A stretch of DNA of 64,000 nucleotides, taken from positions 108,582,501 through 108,646,500 of the forward strand of contig CM075353.1 in the NCBI GenBank assembly GCA_037693485.1, written 5' to 3'. This document shows, one piece after another, positions 10,324 through 23,624 of the stretch. Position numbers and translations under genes: made by a program. The DNA comes from Kitagawia praeruptora. Its lineage: Eukaryota; Streptophyta; Magnoliopsida; Apiales; Apiaceae. The notes beneath the pieces are model-generated. The model worked only from the letters and a program-made list of their open reading frames with translations. It was not told the DNA's origin and did no database searches. Numbering within the stretch: the first letter of the stretch is position 1; every line of letters starts with the position of its first letter.

Positions 10324-13300
10324 TGTGACGCCCCCAGATCCGGGGTCGGAGATCTAGGCGCTCACGGTCCATTTTCCATTAATAACATACCTGTTCTTGC
10401 ACATAATATAAATAAACAGCCATCGATCCCACAATAACTCACACCGCACACACACACACAGGTTAGAGCCTCAGAAACGTCACAACATTGATTAAGCAGT
10501 AATAAAAGTATCAGAGTTATTACAGACCGAATTAAATAGTATTTATGCTACCAGCAACACTTCGATATGAAGCGAAGTTGGCGGCTTGAAAGTTTGTTAC
10601 GATACACTGCCTTGCACAGGTCATACTGATAAATAAAACGAACTAACAAAAGCTGCCAACCAATCCGGCTAATAGGGCCTACCGGTGGAATCTCAACTGC
10701 TGGCTCGGGTCTAGTCACCTGCTTTCGAGCAGTCTGTCTGGGTCTTGCCATTTCGCTTAGCTGTTGTGTTTGTAAATTTGAAAACAAGCAAGAGTGAGCA
10801 ACTATAGCTCAGCAAGAAATATATGTATAAGATAAGCAATATAACGTTTCATATGATTGGTAGTTATTAAACTTGTTTGTATCAATCAGATATAAAATCA
10901 CTTGTCATTGTTGATAAATTCCGAAGGTGCAACAATATGTGCCTTTGTTTTCAAAATAAACTTGCAGTTCTAGATACTGCATTGAGTCAACATCTTTCTC
11001 ATCAAAATAGAATACTATCAGCAACTTGGCACAAACGCCTAAGAAGCAGTTGTCAAAGCATTTTTCCAAAATGGAGGAATGGGACTTAAAGAAAACATAA
11101 AACCTGACAAGGATTGACGATGATCAGTCTTCTCTACCTGTAGAAGGATAGAAACTACATCCGTAACTATCCCCGGGTGAAAACTACATCCGTAATCACC
11201 CTCGATGAAAACTACATCCGTAATCATCCTTCGGCAACACCTGGGCCGGAATAATAATTGATGGACCGCCTGGCTCACGGCCGCTTACACATCCCGGGAA
11301 TCGTTCATCAACGGTTCCCACACCTGCCAGAGTCCCTTTTTCTTTTTCTTTTAAAACTTGATTTTGATTGAAAACAGAGTAATTGAGGTCCAACATCAGT
11401 CGACCGATGATTCTTGAAATCATACAAGAAGCAGAATCTGACCGGGGGTTTTCGAAAATGTTTTGAGTTCGAAAGAGTTCGAGTTCGAAAGTATTAAAGA
11501 TATCTTGGATTGACTTCATATTTGAAATAATGAACAATAATTAATAAATATTATTTTTAGATTTAATATTAATAATTAATAAAATAATTATTCGATAAAA
11601 TAAACTTTTAATCCAAGATAGGGTTTCGAGTATTTACGAAGATATGAACATAATTACTTGAGTATACGATACTCCCCGAATGGCCCTTCGGGTTTTCGCA
11701 ATCTAGATACGATACAATAATATACCGCTCCCCGGTCAATAGTATATACGGACCGCTACGACCTCTATTGCTAGAGTCGTTGTCCGAAGAAAACATTTCA
11801 GTCTAAGTTCAAGGGGTACAAGCATATATGTACTTATACAATCTCAATTGCATCAATACTTCGATAAACATAGCATTTGATACGGTTGAAAACTACAAAC
11901 ACAACAGTGAAAGTCCTTGTACATGTCTAAGTTTTGAAAAGTAAACTTGCCTTGGTTTGGTTGGGGTGGTCGAGCGTGCGGAGTGGAACGATCTATACAT
12001 AAGCAATAACCGCTCGTTAGTACCTTAACAATATCTCTTTAATTACGGGGTTTTAGGGGGTACGAAATTAACTTAATGACTTCGTCTTATGACACTCTAG
12101 CCCCACTATAGGTTCATGTCATCACTCGATTACGCTCGTCACTTATTCGACTTAATTTAGTTACCATATCCGAGTCATGACCATTACCCCTAGAATTATA
12201 TTCCACTTAATGACTTTTTCCCTTGCGTGAATTTTACTCTAGCATTTTTATAAAATTGAAAAATTCATATTTTAATCCAATTCTTTTTGGGTAGCCTTCC
12301 CCACTGCATTTACTAGCTTCTCTAATTTTTCCAGGATCCCACATAAATTTTTAGGGGTTTAAACAAGGTTCACAAGGGGACCATTTAATGCAGTTTGGAT
12401 TCCAGAAACACATTTCACTTCTCCGGCCATAACTTAAAATCTATACATCACCTAGTCATGAACCTTACATTTCCAGAAACTACATTCAAATACCTTTCGA
12501 ACAATATATGGTAGAACCTCAGGGGACAAGATTTGGGGGTTCAAAACCATCTTACAAGACAGGTCAATGCTCCTGGAAAAATTCAGCATGCATGTTTCAC
12601 TTAAATCAACTAATATTCTTACTTCCATAACACAACCAACATCTAATTCACCTAGTTCATGCTTTATAACATTCAAGGAGATACATATACTAACCACAAT
12701 CATAAAAATCACAACCACAACACCAAAACTTAAGATCCATGTCATCCATTACTTATACAACCAAGATTAACACATATATACATGGATCTACTACCAAACA
12801 TCATAAACACTACATGGCCAAAAGGGTTTGTGATTTTTATACCTTCTTGAGCACCTAGGAGCCTTGGATAATCCTTACAAAACTCAATAACACCTTGAAT
12901 GGTCTCCTACAACCCTTACAATCCAAGATCTAAAAGAAAAACCAACCATGGATGAAATGGCTTGAAACTCTTAACATACCTTGCTTAGATGATGGTGAGG
13001 GCCTAGGAATTATATCTTGATTTATGAGTGATGGAAAATGGGGGAGGAAGAATTTTCTTCTTCCTTTTTATGCTAGGCCGAGAGCTTTCTCTTCCAAGGG
13101 GGGGGGGGGGAGAGCTTTTGGTGTTTTTGATTTTTGTGTTGTGTTTGAAATAATTGATAAAGTGAGGTTGGGTGATATATATGTTGTATGTATAGGCAAG
13201 GTACTAGCATGGTATGGCTCCTTGTACTTCTTGTCTCCTCTTTTTGAAAAGCAATGTAACTAGTTACTATTCCTCTTCCATTTGGTTAACTAGTTTGCTT

Positions 13301-13748
13301 ATTTCTAACCACTTGGTTGCATGGGACTTGCATGCAATACTACTCCTTGTATCATTATTCTTCCACCAATGTTTGTCATTTAATCTTTAATTCTTATCGT
13401 ATCTTAATTAATCTCTCGTAAAAATATTTTGTCGCATAGAGATTTCCCCTATAATTCCTTAAGTACTTAATTGTGTAAATTCCTCGAATGTCCATAATTC
13501 CTTGTCATAATCCTTAATAAATCTTTTAACACTCTAATCATTCTCAAATCCCAAGTTTTATAAATCTTACTAACAATAAGACTCTTGCCTTCACAATCTT
13601 CCTTTTATCTTACATAGTGAATGCAACAACACAGTTTCTCAGACAATCAATTCTATTAATCAATAGGGATGACCAGAAAGGTTCCATATTGACATTGTCA
13701 CAAGATATTAAATAAAAGAAAATATTACCAAAAATTAGGGTTCTTACA
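10324..13748 (-). repeat. 3' LTR of gypsy D (3425 bp)
   Basis: On the element strand it starts TGTAAGAACCC and ends GGGGGCGTCACA. It is colinear with 20142-23624 with a low percentage of substitutions. Relative to the right LTR it lacks about 31 bp near 11132 and about 54 bp near 12945, and it carries extra bases near 13500, which explains the length difference. It contains three tandem copies of an ACTACATCCGTAA-centred unit (11147-11226), a run of G near 13099 and no coding frame I would support. Confidence 0.95.
11147..11226. repeat. Three-copy tandem repeat in D 3' LTR
   Basis: Unit of about 25-28 bp centred on AACTACATCCGTAA, present three times with different linkers. The same array is in the other D LTR (20998-21075) and, on the opposite strand, in the E LTR (56077-56155). 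Confidence 0.8.
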
Positions 13749-13767
13749 GCCTCCCCTCCTTAAAAGG
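13749..13767 (-). other. Polypurine tract of gypsy D
   Basis: The minus strand reads AAGGAGGGGAGGC immediately before the 3' LTR start TGTAAG. It is the expected site of plus-strand DNA priming. The identical tract precedes the 3' LTR of E. Confidence 0.92.
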
Positions 13768-13781
13768 ATTCCGTCCCGGAA

Positions 13782-16700
13782 TCAGGTTGAAAACAGTTGG
13801 GGGTGCTTTTCACGCATTTCGCTTTCTAGTTCCCATGTTGATTCTTCGACATTCTGGTTCCTCCACAAGACTCTCACTAGTTTGACAACCTTGTTCCTCA
13901 GCACCTGTTCTTTTCTATCCATGATTTCTATGGGTTGCTCCACATATGTTAAGTCTGGTTGAAGATCCACTTGATCATGTTCTATCACATGTCGGAAGTC
14001 GGTATGGTAGGGTCGTAGCATGGACACATGGAACACATTATGTACTTGCTGTAAGCTCGGAGGAAAAGCCAATTCATAGGCTAACTTTCTAACTCATTTC
14101 AAGATCTCAAAAGGTCCAATAAATCTCGGGCTTAGTTTCCCTTTCTTACCAAATCTCATCAATCCCTTCCACGGTGATACTTTTAACATCACAAACTCTC
14201 CTACCTCATATTCTTTGTCCTTGCGGGTCTGGTCCGCATACTTCTTCTATCTGTCTTGGGCCGCTACCAGCCGTCCTCTTATGAGTTCGATAGTTTCTCT
14301 TGTCTGTTGGACCAGTTCAGGCCCTAATATCTTCCGCTCTCCTACCTCTTCCCAACACAAGGGTGATCAACATCTTCGTCCATATAAGGCTTCATATGGG
14401 GGCATTCCTATACTCGCATGATAACTGTTGTTGTAGGAAAACTTGATCAACGGCAAGTGGTCATCCCAACTTCCCTTAAAATCTATGGCACATACTCTCA
14501 ACATGTCCTCTATGGTCTGTATGGTTCTCTCGCTCTGTCCGTCTGATTGGGGGTGGTAAGCAATACTCATGTTTAACTTGGTTCCCACACAATCCTGAAA
14601 ACTCCTCCAGAACCTGGAGTTGAACCTTGGGTCTCTATCTGATACTATGCTCACAGGAACTCCATGACTAACCACGATTTCCTTTAAGTAGATATCCACT
14701 AGTCTGTCGACTGTGTACCTCTCGTTAATTGGAAGAAAATGTGCTGATTTAGTCAATCTATCGATAATTACCCAAATGGCATCATGATTAGTCTTGGTCC
14801 TTGGTAGTCCGACCACAAAGTCCATCACAATATGCTCCCACTTCCACTCGGGTATCTCTAAGGGTTGCAACAATCCACTAGGCCTCTAGTGTTCGGCCTT
14901 CACTCTTTGACATGTCAAGCATTTACTTACCCACTCTGCTACGTCCTTCTTCATATTTGGCCACCAATAATACTCTTTCAAATCCCTATACATCTTGGTG
15001 CCTCCAGGGTGAATCGAATACCTTAAACTATGAGCCTCTTGCAAAATCTCGTCTTTTAATTCCTGAACGTTCGGGATCCATATCCTAGATGCGTACCTCA
15101 TAATTCCATTCTCGTCCTTCTCACACTTAATTTCCTCGCCAGTCAAAATTTTCTCCATCGAATTCTTTTCTTCTTCTATCTTCTTTTCCTGGCATAACTT
15201 AATCTTTTCCAATAGCGGTGGTTGGACTTTTATTTCCATTAGACTCTCTTGGCCAATTCCTGGTAACCTCACCTCAATCTCCAGTTTCTCGAGGTCCTTG
15301 ATCAATTCGTCTACTGACGTTATCATCTTAAGCTTCTCCTTTCGGCTAAGTGCATCGGCCACTACGTTGGCCTTCCCTGGGTGATAATGAATCTCACAAT
15401 CATAATCCTTGATTAGCTCTAACCATCTCCTCTGCCTCATGTTTAACTCTTTCTGAGTGAATATGTACTTTAAGCTCTTGTGATCCGTGTAGATTTCACA
15501 CTTTTCTCCGTAAAGATAATGTCTCCAAATCTTTAAAGCAAAAATTATCGCTGCTAATTCCAAATCATGGGTGGGGTATCTCATCTTGTACTCCTTAAGT
15601 TGTCTGGATGCATACGCGATCACTTTACCATGCTGCATAAGCACACACCCTAAACCTTTATGGGATGCGTCGCTATAAATCACAAAATCCCCCTTATCAT
15701 CAGGTAGGGCTAGTACTGGTGCTGTCACAAACCTCTTCTTCAACTCTTGGAAGCTCTCTTCGCATTTTTCTGTCCACACAAACTTCTCGATCTTGCGAGT
15801 TAGTCGGGTCAAAGGGGCTGCTATCTTTGCAAAGTCTTGGACAAATCTCCTATAGTAGCCAGCCAACCCTATAAAACTTCTCACCTCTATCGGAGTGGTT
15901 GGTCTCTCCCAATTTGATACAGCCTCTATTTTGGCTGGGTCCACTAGAATGCCTTGTTCGCTAATCACATGCCCTAAAAACTGAACTTCCTTCAACCAAA
16001 ATTCGCACTTCGAGAACTTAGCGTACAACTTTTCTTCTCTCAATGCTCCCAATACAATCCTCAAGTGCTCTGCATGTTCCTCCTTCATCTTGGAATAAAT
16101 CAAGATGTCATCGATGAAGACTATAACACACTTGTCCAAGTACTTCTTGAAAACTCGATTCATTAAATCTATGAAAGCTGCAGGGGCATTCGTTAACCCA
16201 AATGACATCACTAGGAACTCATAGTGTCCGTACCGGGTGCGAAAGGCCGTCTTTGGTATATCTTCTGGCTTAATCTTTAACTGGTGATACCCGGTCCTCA
16301 AATCAATTTTAGAAAAATAAACTGCGTCTTTCAGTTGATCAAACAGGTCATCTATCCTGGGCAAGGGATACTTATTCTTTATAGTCACCTTGTTCAACTC
16401 CCTGTAGTCTATACATAATCTCATACTACCATCCTTCTTTTTCACGAATAACACCGGGGCTCCCCACGGTGACACACTAGGTCTTATCATCCCTTTATCC
16501 AACAACTCTGGTAACTGACTGGCTAGCTCTTTCATCTCCACTGGGGCTAGCCGATATGGGGCTTTCGAAATTGGGGCCGTGCCCGGGACTAAGTCTATAG
16601 CGAACTCGATGTCTCTATCAGGTGGTAGTCCTGGAAGATCATCCGGAAATACGTCCGCGAACTCATTAACGACAGGGATTTCCTGTAGGTTTGGTGCCTC

Positions 16701-18467
16701 TTTCTTGGTATCCTTCACATAGGCTAAATAGGCTTCACATCCTTTACGTAACAGCTTCTTAGCTTGAATCATAGTCAGGAACTCTTGGTTTTGCCATTTC
16801 CCACTAAACACTACTTCCTCGTCCCCTGGCAGTTTCAAACTTACTTTCTTCTTTACACAATCAATCTGGGCTCCGTGGGTTGTTAACCAATCCATACCTA
16901 CTATTACGTCAAATTCCCCTAGTTTAAAAGGTATTAAGTCTACCCGAAAGTGTCGCCCTTCTATTTCTAGGTCACATCCTGGACATACGTGGCTAACAGG
17001 ATGATTAGCTATCTCTATTTGCAGTCTGTCTTTCAATGGTTCAGTCTTAAGGCCTAACTGACATACAAAATCTAGAGATACGAAAGACTTGGTAGCTCCA
17101 GAATCAAATAAAACATTTGCCTTAACTGAGTTGAGTAGTAGAGTACCTGCAATCACATCCGTGTTCCTCACGGCATCCTGCACCGTCATGTTAAAAGTTC
17201 TTGCAGTAGGGGCCTTGTTAGAAGCAGTTCCACTCACTCTTGATGCAGCTGGCCCAGAGGACATACATTCCCTCATTCGGTGCCCTGGTTTCCCACACTT
17301 GAAGCAATTACCTCCGGCACTGGTGTTGTTACTAGTTCCTCGACAGGCGTTAGCATAATGCCCTGTCAGCCCACACTTGAAGCACTTTACATCTTGCAGG
17401 TTACACACGCCCGCATGTTTCCTTCCACATTTATTACATTCTGGGGGTTGGGCTTGGGATGGGGTAGAATAAGATGATCCCTGTGGTCGGCCGCTCTGGC
17501 CCACACTCCAACTTTCAGCTCTCTTGGTTCCAAAGTTCCCGCTGGGTTGGGACATCGTTCCTCTCTTAAATTTGCTCGGAAAGCTCCCTCCCGCAGAGTT
17601 TCCCTTTCGACTATCAAACTTCCTCTTCTTTCCTTCCCTCTCCTTCTGCATCTGTTCACTCCCAGCCTCAACAATTGATGCTTTCTGTACCAGGGTGGCA
17701 TAGTCTGTCAGCTCAAGAACCGCCACACGATTCTGAATCCATTGTTTTAGCCCTAATTGAAATCTTCGGGCCCTCTTTGCCTCAGAGTTCACATATTCCG
17801 GCACAAACCTTGACAGCTCAGTAAATTTGGCCTCATACTCGGCCACCGTCATGTTACCTTGATTCAGTTCCAAAAACTTCAGCTCCATTTGTGTCTCCAT
17901 GAACCTAGGAAAGTACTTCTCCAAGAACAGCTCGCTAAACCTCTCCCAGGTCACCACACCTCTTCCTTCCAAATTCTTCTTAGCTTCCCACAAATAGTTC
18001 GCCTCACCCTTCAGAAGGTAAGTGGCGAAAACAGTCTTCTGCTCCTCAGCGACACCTAGTATCTCGAAAGATTTTTCCATTTCCTTCAGCCAGGCCCTTG
18101 CCTCGACCGGGTCGGCAGTTCCTTTAAATTCTGGGGGTTTCAGGGATTTGAAGTTCCGGAAAGCATTAGCATTAGCATTCGTGTTGTTGGGTGGTTGCTG
18201 AACTGGGGGACGGTCCAAGTTCTGCCTAAGTAGGTCCATGAATTGTTCCATAGGGTCTCTCCTTGGATTTTCCACCTCTCGGGTGTCATCTTCAGCTTCT
18301 TCTTCATCATACTCAGAGTTATCAAACAAGTTATAGTCACTACCTTCATCCTCGCTCAGGTTCAAATCCTCTCTCTCACAGTTTTGGTGGCCTCCCGGCC
18401 CATGGTGGCTACCCTGGCCTTCAGAGTTGGCCGGGTGAGCTCGAGTGTTCATTCTTCTGGGTGGCAT
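13782..18467 (-). pseudogene. gag-pol: Gypsy gag-pol polyprotein of element D, four nonsense codons
   Basis: Single-frame gag-pol of a chromovirus, starting at the ATG at 18467. Residues about 100-260 are the retrotransposon gag domain. Two CCHC knuckles follow (CFKCGLTGHYANAC, CFKCGKPGHRMREC), then the aspartic protease (LFDSGATKSFVS). The RT has CIDYRELNKVTIKNKYPLPR and VFIDDILIYSK. RNase H follows (YSDASHKGLGCVLMQ), then the integrase zinc finger ending CLTCQRVKAEH. The frame then meets TAG 14886-14888, passes the integrase core (VMDFVVGLPRT, SDRDPRF, DGQSERTIQ), and meets TGA 14367-14369, TAG 14247-14249 and TGA 14094-14096. It ends with an integrase tail and chromodomain-like region (RNKVVKLVRVLWRNQ, EESTWELE). 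There is no frameshift. All four stops fit CAG-to-TAG or CGA-to-TGA. The first stop removes the catalytic core. Confidence 0.95.
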
Positions 18468-19283
18468 GATTCTGATAATGAGACAAGAAATGGGTTAGGG
18501 TTTTCCAATTATTTGACAGCATTTATAGAAGTCAGGAACGTATTGTTCCTCCTTATACAGGGTTGAAATTTCGAACTTGCGGTGCCCTTATGATGGTGAT
18601 AAAACTTTTAGGGAAAATCGTTACGTGGTTCGAAAACATTTGTAGGAATTTCCAAGATTTCAAAACTTCGTAACTTGTAGAAATATCTTTAAACTTTTAA
18701 ATACAATAGATTGAAAATTTATTTTAAAGCTTGTAGGAACATTTTGAAAATTTGTAGGAAATGAGTTGAAATCGCAAGTTGTAAATTTGAAACAGCGTAG
18801 TTGTATTTGTGGTTTGTAAAAGTTGTATGTTCGCAGTTGTATATCAAAACAGTAAAGCATGGCATCGAAAAGTAAGGCAGTCGAGACAATATCAAGGAAA
18901 CTGAAACTAGATAAATATGGTACAAGAGTCATCACATAGTTTGGATGTTAAAGCCTAACGCATAGTTCCAATATCAAGGTCTAGCAAAAGCGGAACAATA
19001 CAAGTACATCATCTGAATAGTCAAGGCTACACAAAAATAGGGCTACATCCGTACATACTATCCGAAGTCACATCTACATATCTGTAGGTCAGTCTACTCA
19101 TCCACTGGTTAGAAAGGACGCCACTGCATAAGTCAACTATCCCGCAAAATCGACACACTAATGTCATCTGAACCTAGAGGACTGAGCTATCCATAACACA
19201 TCATGGTGCCGCCCCGCGACGGAGCAATGACCTCACCCGGGAGAATGCACGACGCACAACGCGCCTAGCATCCCTGGTACGGA
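18468..19283 (-). other. Leader of gypsy D between extra ORF and gag
   Basis: About 0.8 kb with no supported ORF on the element strand. It contains several loose repeats of TTTGTAGGAA-like words on the plus strand (about 18630-18760). Confidence 0.5.
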
Positions 19284-19910
19284 TCACTCCATCCCCGCGG
19301 ACTCCCAAACCAATAATCCTCGCGCGACTCCTCCTCTCGATCCGGTGGAGTCGAGCTCTAGTCTCCTAGCAACAGTAGTCCTCATCTCAGCCTGAATCCT
19401 CAGTCGCGACTCGCGCTCCTCCACTAGTGCTCGCCTCGCCTCATTAAGTCTGGCCTCGGCAGAAAGTAAGTCCCGGGTCATGAACTGCACAACATAGGCA
19501 TGCTCAGCGTCCGATACCGAGGGTAGGTCCAGTGGTGGGGGTGAAATAACAGGGGCAGGAGCAGGAGTAGGGTCAAGCTCCTCCTCGCCAGAAGTATCCT
19601 CCTCGAAGTCATCATCCGAAGAAGTGGGGCTCAATGACTGCGGAGAGGATGGGGGTGACACAACACGGCCCTCATCGAATCGTACACTCTCCTCATCAGT
19701 GGCTACAGGGGAGGGGGTAACAGGCTCAGGCTCAACAAAGGGCTCCTCATCGGGATCCTCATCATCAATATCCCCTAACAGCGTAATCCAGGGGCCAAGC
19801 TCAGGGTCAACACTCATGTCCCCCTCCGGATCCTTGGTATCTCTCAGCAGCGCCTCATCGTGCTCTCTCTCATAGGCCTCAGGGTCTGGTATCTCAGGGA
19901 TCTCCGCCAT
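19284..19910 (-). CDS. Extra ORF upstream of gag in gypsy D (208 aa, acidic, unknown)
   Basis: Intact 208-codon ORF on the element strand in the 5' leader, between the primer site and gag. The predicted protein is very acidic and proline-rich for its first ~135 residues (DDEDPDEEPFVEPEP, later PAPAPVISPPPLDL), so probably disordered. A short charged helix follows with coiled-coil character (LLSAEARLNEARRALVEERE). No catalytic motif, zinc finger or membrane segment is visible. It is GC-richer than the surrounding element and free of stops while pol of the same copy has four. Such an ORF is not a standard part of Tekay/Del elements. It may be a captured host fragment, an accessory protein, or chance. 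I do not recognise a family. Confidence 0.5.
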   Translation of the reverse strand: MAEIPEIPDPEAYEREHDEALLRDTKDPEGDMSVDPELGPWITLLGDIDDEDPDEEPFVEPEPVTPSPVATDEESVRFDEGRVVSPPSSPQSLSPTSSDDDFEEDTSGEEELDPTPAPAPVISPPPLDLPSVSDAEHAYVVQFMTRDLLSAEARLNEARRALVEERESRLRIQAEMRTTVARRLELDSTGSRGGVARGLLVWESAGME

Positions 19911-20120
19911 CTACACAAGGAAAATAAGGTGGGTCACTAACCATAAAGAAAGGTTTAAGGAGTAGTTCCCTCTCGGGCCTTAGAAGTCAGGGCTATATCC
20001 GATAACCCGACTGCGAACTCGATGAGAGCTCTAGGTATTAATGGGGTTATTATTAGTGTTATTATTATTCGTATTATTATGGTTGCTTTCCTAAATTACT
20101 ATCGTTTCTGAGAACTGTAA

Positions 20121-20137
20121 CCTCCGCTCTGATACCA
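20121..20137 (-). other. Primer binding site of gypsy D
   Basis: The minus strand reads TGGTATCAGAGCGGAGG four bases after the 5' LTR end, complementary to the initiator-methionine tRNA 3' end for its first dozen bases. Confidence 0.9.
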
Positions 20138-20141
20138 TTTC

Positions 20142-23100
20142 TGTGACGCCCCCAGATCCGGGGTCGGAGATGTAGGCGCTCACGGTCCATTTTCCATTAA
20201 TAACATACCTGTTCTTGCACATAATATAAATAAACAGCCATCGATCCCACAATAACTCACACCGCACACACACACACAGGTTAGAGCCTCAGAAACGTCA
20301 CAACATTGATTAAGCAGTAATAAAAGTATCAGAGTTATTACAGACCGAATTAAATAGTATTTATGCTACCAGCAACACTTCGATATGAAGCGAAGTTGGC
20401 GGCTTGAAAGTTTGTTACGATACACTGCCTTGCACAGGTCATACTGATAAATAAAATGAACTAACAAAAGCTGCCGACCAATCCGGCTAATGGGGCCTAC
20501 CGGTGGAATCTCAACTGCTGGCTCGGGTCTAGTCACCTGCTTTTGAGCAGTCTGTCTGGGTCTTGCCATTTCGCTTAGCTGTTGTGTTTGTAAATTTGAA
20601 AACAAGCAAGAGTGAGCAACTATAGCTCAGCAAGAAATAAATGTATAATGTAAGCAATATAAGGTTTCATATGATTGGCAGTTATTAAACTTGTTTGTAT
20701 CAATCAGATATAAAATCACTTGTCATTGTTGATAAATTCCGAAGGTGCAACAATATGTGCCCTTGTTTTCAAAATAAACTCGCAGTTCTAGATACTGCAT
20801 TGAGTCAACATCTTTCTCATCAAAATAGAATACTATCAGCAACTTGGCACAAACGCCTAAGAAGCAGTTGTCAAAGCATTTTTCCAAAATGGAGGAATGG
20901 GACTTAAAGAAAACATAAAACCTGACAAGGATTGACGATGATCAGTCGCCACATCCAAGTCCAATAATCAACGGGTCTTCTCTACCGGTAGAAGGATAGA
21001 AACTACATCCGTAACTATCCCTGGGTGAAAACTACATCCGTAATCACCCTCGATGAAAACTACATCCGTAATCATCCTTCGGCAACACCTGGGCCGGAAT
21101 AATAATTGATGGACCGCCTGGCTCACGGCCGCTTACACATCCCGGGAATCGTTCGTCAATGGTTCTTACACCTGCCAGAGTCCCTTTTTCTTTTTCTTTT
21201 AAAACTTGATTTTGATTGAAAACAGAGTAATTGAGGTCCGACATCAGTCGATCGATGATTCTTGAAATCATACAAGAAGAAGAATCTGACCGGGGGTTTT
21301 CGAAAATGTTTTGAGTTCGAAAGAGTTCGAGTTCGAAAGTATTAAAGATATCTTGGATTGACTTCATATTTGAAACAATGAACAATAATTAATAAAGAAT
21401 ATTTTTAGATTTAATATTAATAATTAATAAAATAATTATTCGATAAAATAAACTTTTAATCCAAGATAGGGTTTCGAGTATTTACGAAGATATGAACATA
21501 ATTACTTGAGTATACGATACTCCCTGAATGGCCCTTCGGGTTTTCGCAATCTAGATACGATACAATAATATACCGCTCCCCGGTCAATAGTATATACGGA
21601 CCGCTACGACCTCTATTGCTAGAGTCGTTGTCCGAAGAAAACATTTCAGTCTAAGTTCAAGGGGTACAAGCATATATGTACTTATACAATCTCAATTGCA
21701 TCAATACTTCGATAAACATAGCATTTGATACGGTTGAAAACTACAAACACAACAGTGAAAGTCCTTGTGCATGTCTAAGTTTTGAAAAGTAAACTTGCCT
21801 TGGTTTGGTTGGGGTGGTCGAGCGTGCGGAGTGGAACGATCTATACATAAGCAATAACCGCTCGTTAGTACCTTAACAATATCTCTTTAATTACGGGGTT
21901 TTAGGGGGTACGAAATTAACTTAATGACTTCGTCTTATGACACTCTAACCCCACTATAGGTTCATGTCATCACTCGAATACGCTCGTCACTTATTCGAAT
22001 TAATTTAGTTACCATATCCGAGTCATGACCATTACCCCTAGAATTATATTCCACTTAATGACTTTTTCCCTTGTGTGAATTTTACTCTAGCATTTTTATA
22101 AAATTGAAAAATTCATATTTTAATCCAATTCTTTTTGGGTAGCCTTCCCCACTGCATTTACTAGCTTCTCTAATTTTTCCATGATCCCACATAAATATTT
22201 AGGGGTTTAAACAATGTTCACAAGGGGACCATTTAATGCAGTTTGGATTCCAGAAACACATTTCACTTCTCCGGCCATAACCTAAAATCTATACATCACC
22301 TAGTCATGAACCTTACATTTCCAGAAACTACATTCAAATACCTTTCCAACAATATATGGTAGGACCTCAGGGGACAAGATTTGGGGGTTCAAAACCATCT
22401 TACAAGACAGGTCAATGCTCCTGGAAAAATTCAGCATGCATGTTTCACTTAAATCAACTAATATTCTTACTTCCATAACACAACCAACATCTAATTCACC
22501 TAGTTCATGCTTTATAACATTCAAGGAGATACATATACTAACCACAATCATAAAAATCACAACCACAACACCAAAACTTAAGATCCATGTCATCCATTAC
22601 TTATACAACCAAGATTAACACATATATACATGGATCTACTACCAAACATCATAAACACTACATGGCCAAAAGGGTTTGTGATTTTTATACCTTCTTGAGC
22701 ACCTAGGAGCCTTGGATAAGCCTTACAAAACTCAATAACACCTTGAATGGTCTCCTACAACCCTTACAATCCAAGATCTAAAAGAAAAACCAACCAGTGT
22801 TACTATTCACAATATCTATTATAATTAATATCTTGAAATTGGATGGATGAAATGGCTTGAAACTCTTAACATACCTTGCTTAGATGATGGTGAGGGCCTA
22901 TGAATTATATCTTGATTTATGAGTGATGGAAAATGGGGGAGGAAGAATTTTCTTCTTCCTTTTTATGCTAGGCCGAGAGCTTTCTCTTCCAAGGGGGGGG
23001 GGGAGAGCTTTTGGTGTTTTTGATTTTTGTGTTGTGTTTGAAATAATTGATAAAGTGAGGTTGGGTGATACATATGTTGTATGTATAGGCAAGGTACTAG

Positions 23101-23624
23101 CATGGTATGGCTCCTTGTACTTCTTGTCTCCTCTGTTTGAAAAGCAATGTAACTAGTTACTATTCCTCTTCCATTTGGTTAACTAGTTTGCTTATTTCTA
23201 ACCACTTGGTTGCATGGGACTTGCATGCAATACTACTCCTTGTATCATTATTCTTCCACCAATGTTTGTCATTTAATCTTTAGTTCGTATCGTATCTTAA
23301 TTAATCTCTCGTAATAATATTTTGTCGCGTAGAGATTTCCCCTATAATTCCTTAAGTACTTAATTGTGTAAATTCCTCGAATGTCCATAATAATAAATCT
23401 TTTAACACTCTAATCATTCTCAAATTCCAAGTTTTATAAATCTTACTAACAATAAGACTCTTGCCTTCACAATCTTCCTTTTATCTTACATAGTGAATGC
23501 AACAACACAGTTTCTCAGACAATCAATTCTATTAATCAACAGGGATGACCAGAAAGGTTCCATATTGACATTGTCACAAGATATTAAATAAAAGAAAATA
23601 TTACCAAAAATTAGGGTTCTTACA
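20142..23624 (-). repeat. 5' LTR of gypsy D (3483 bp)
   Basis: Colinear with the 3' LTR at 10324-13748, with the same termini. It includes the tandem array at 20998-21075 and retains segments (near 20947 and 22797) missing from the other LTR. It drives element transcription leftward. Confidence 0.95.

Larger units (their letters stand above)
10324..23624 (-). mobile_element. Complete chromodomain gypsy element D (Tekay/Del type)
   Basis: A 13.3 kb minus-strand Ty3/gypsy retrotransposon. On the element strand the order is 5' LTR (23624-20142), primer site, leader with an extra ORF, gag-pol with C-terminal chromodomain-like region, polypurine tract and 3' LTR (13748-10324). The perfect 5-bp target duplication GTATG shows that both ends are original. 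RT family motifs, LTRs over 3 kb and the chromodomain-like tail fit the Tekay/Del clade. Four nonsense codons in pol make this copy non-autonomous now. It sits in the protease gene of copia B, so it is younger than B. Confidence 0.95.

Noticed and set aside
10548..10787. 79-codon ORF present in both LTRs of D (also 20366-20605)
   Set aside because: It is duplicated because the LTRs are copies, shows no recognisable motif, and has no equivalent long frame in the E LTR that I could identify.
13095..13112. Run of G in the D LTR as a G-quadruplex regulator
   Set aside because: A single homopolymer run that differs in length between the two LTRs; more likely a slippage-prone tract.
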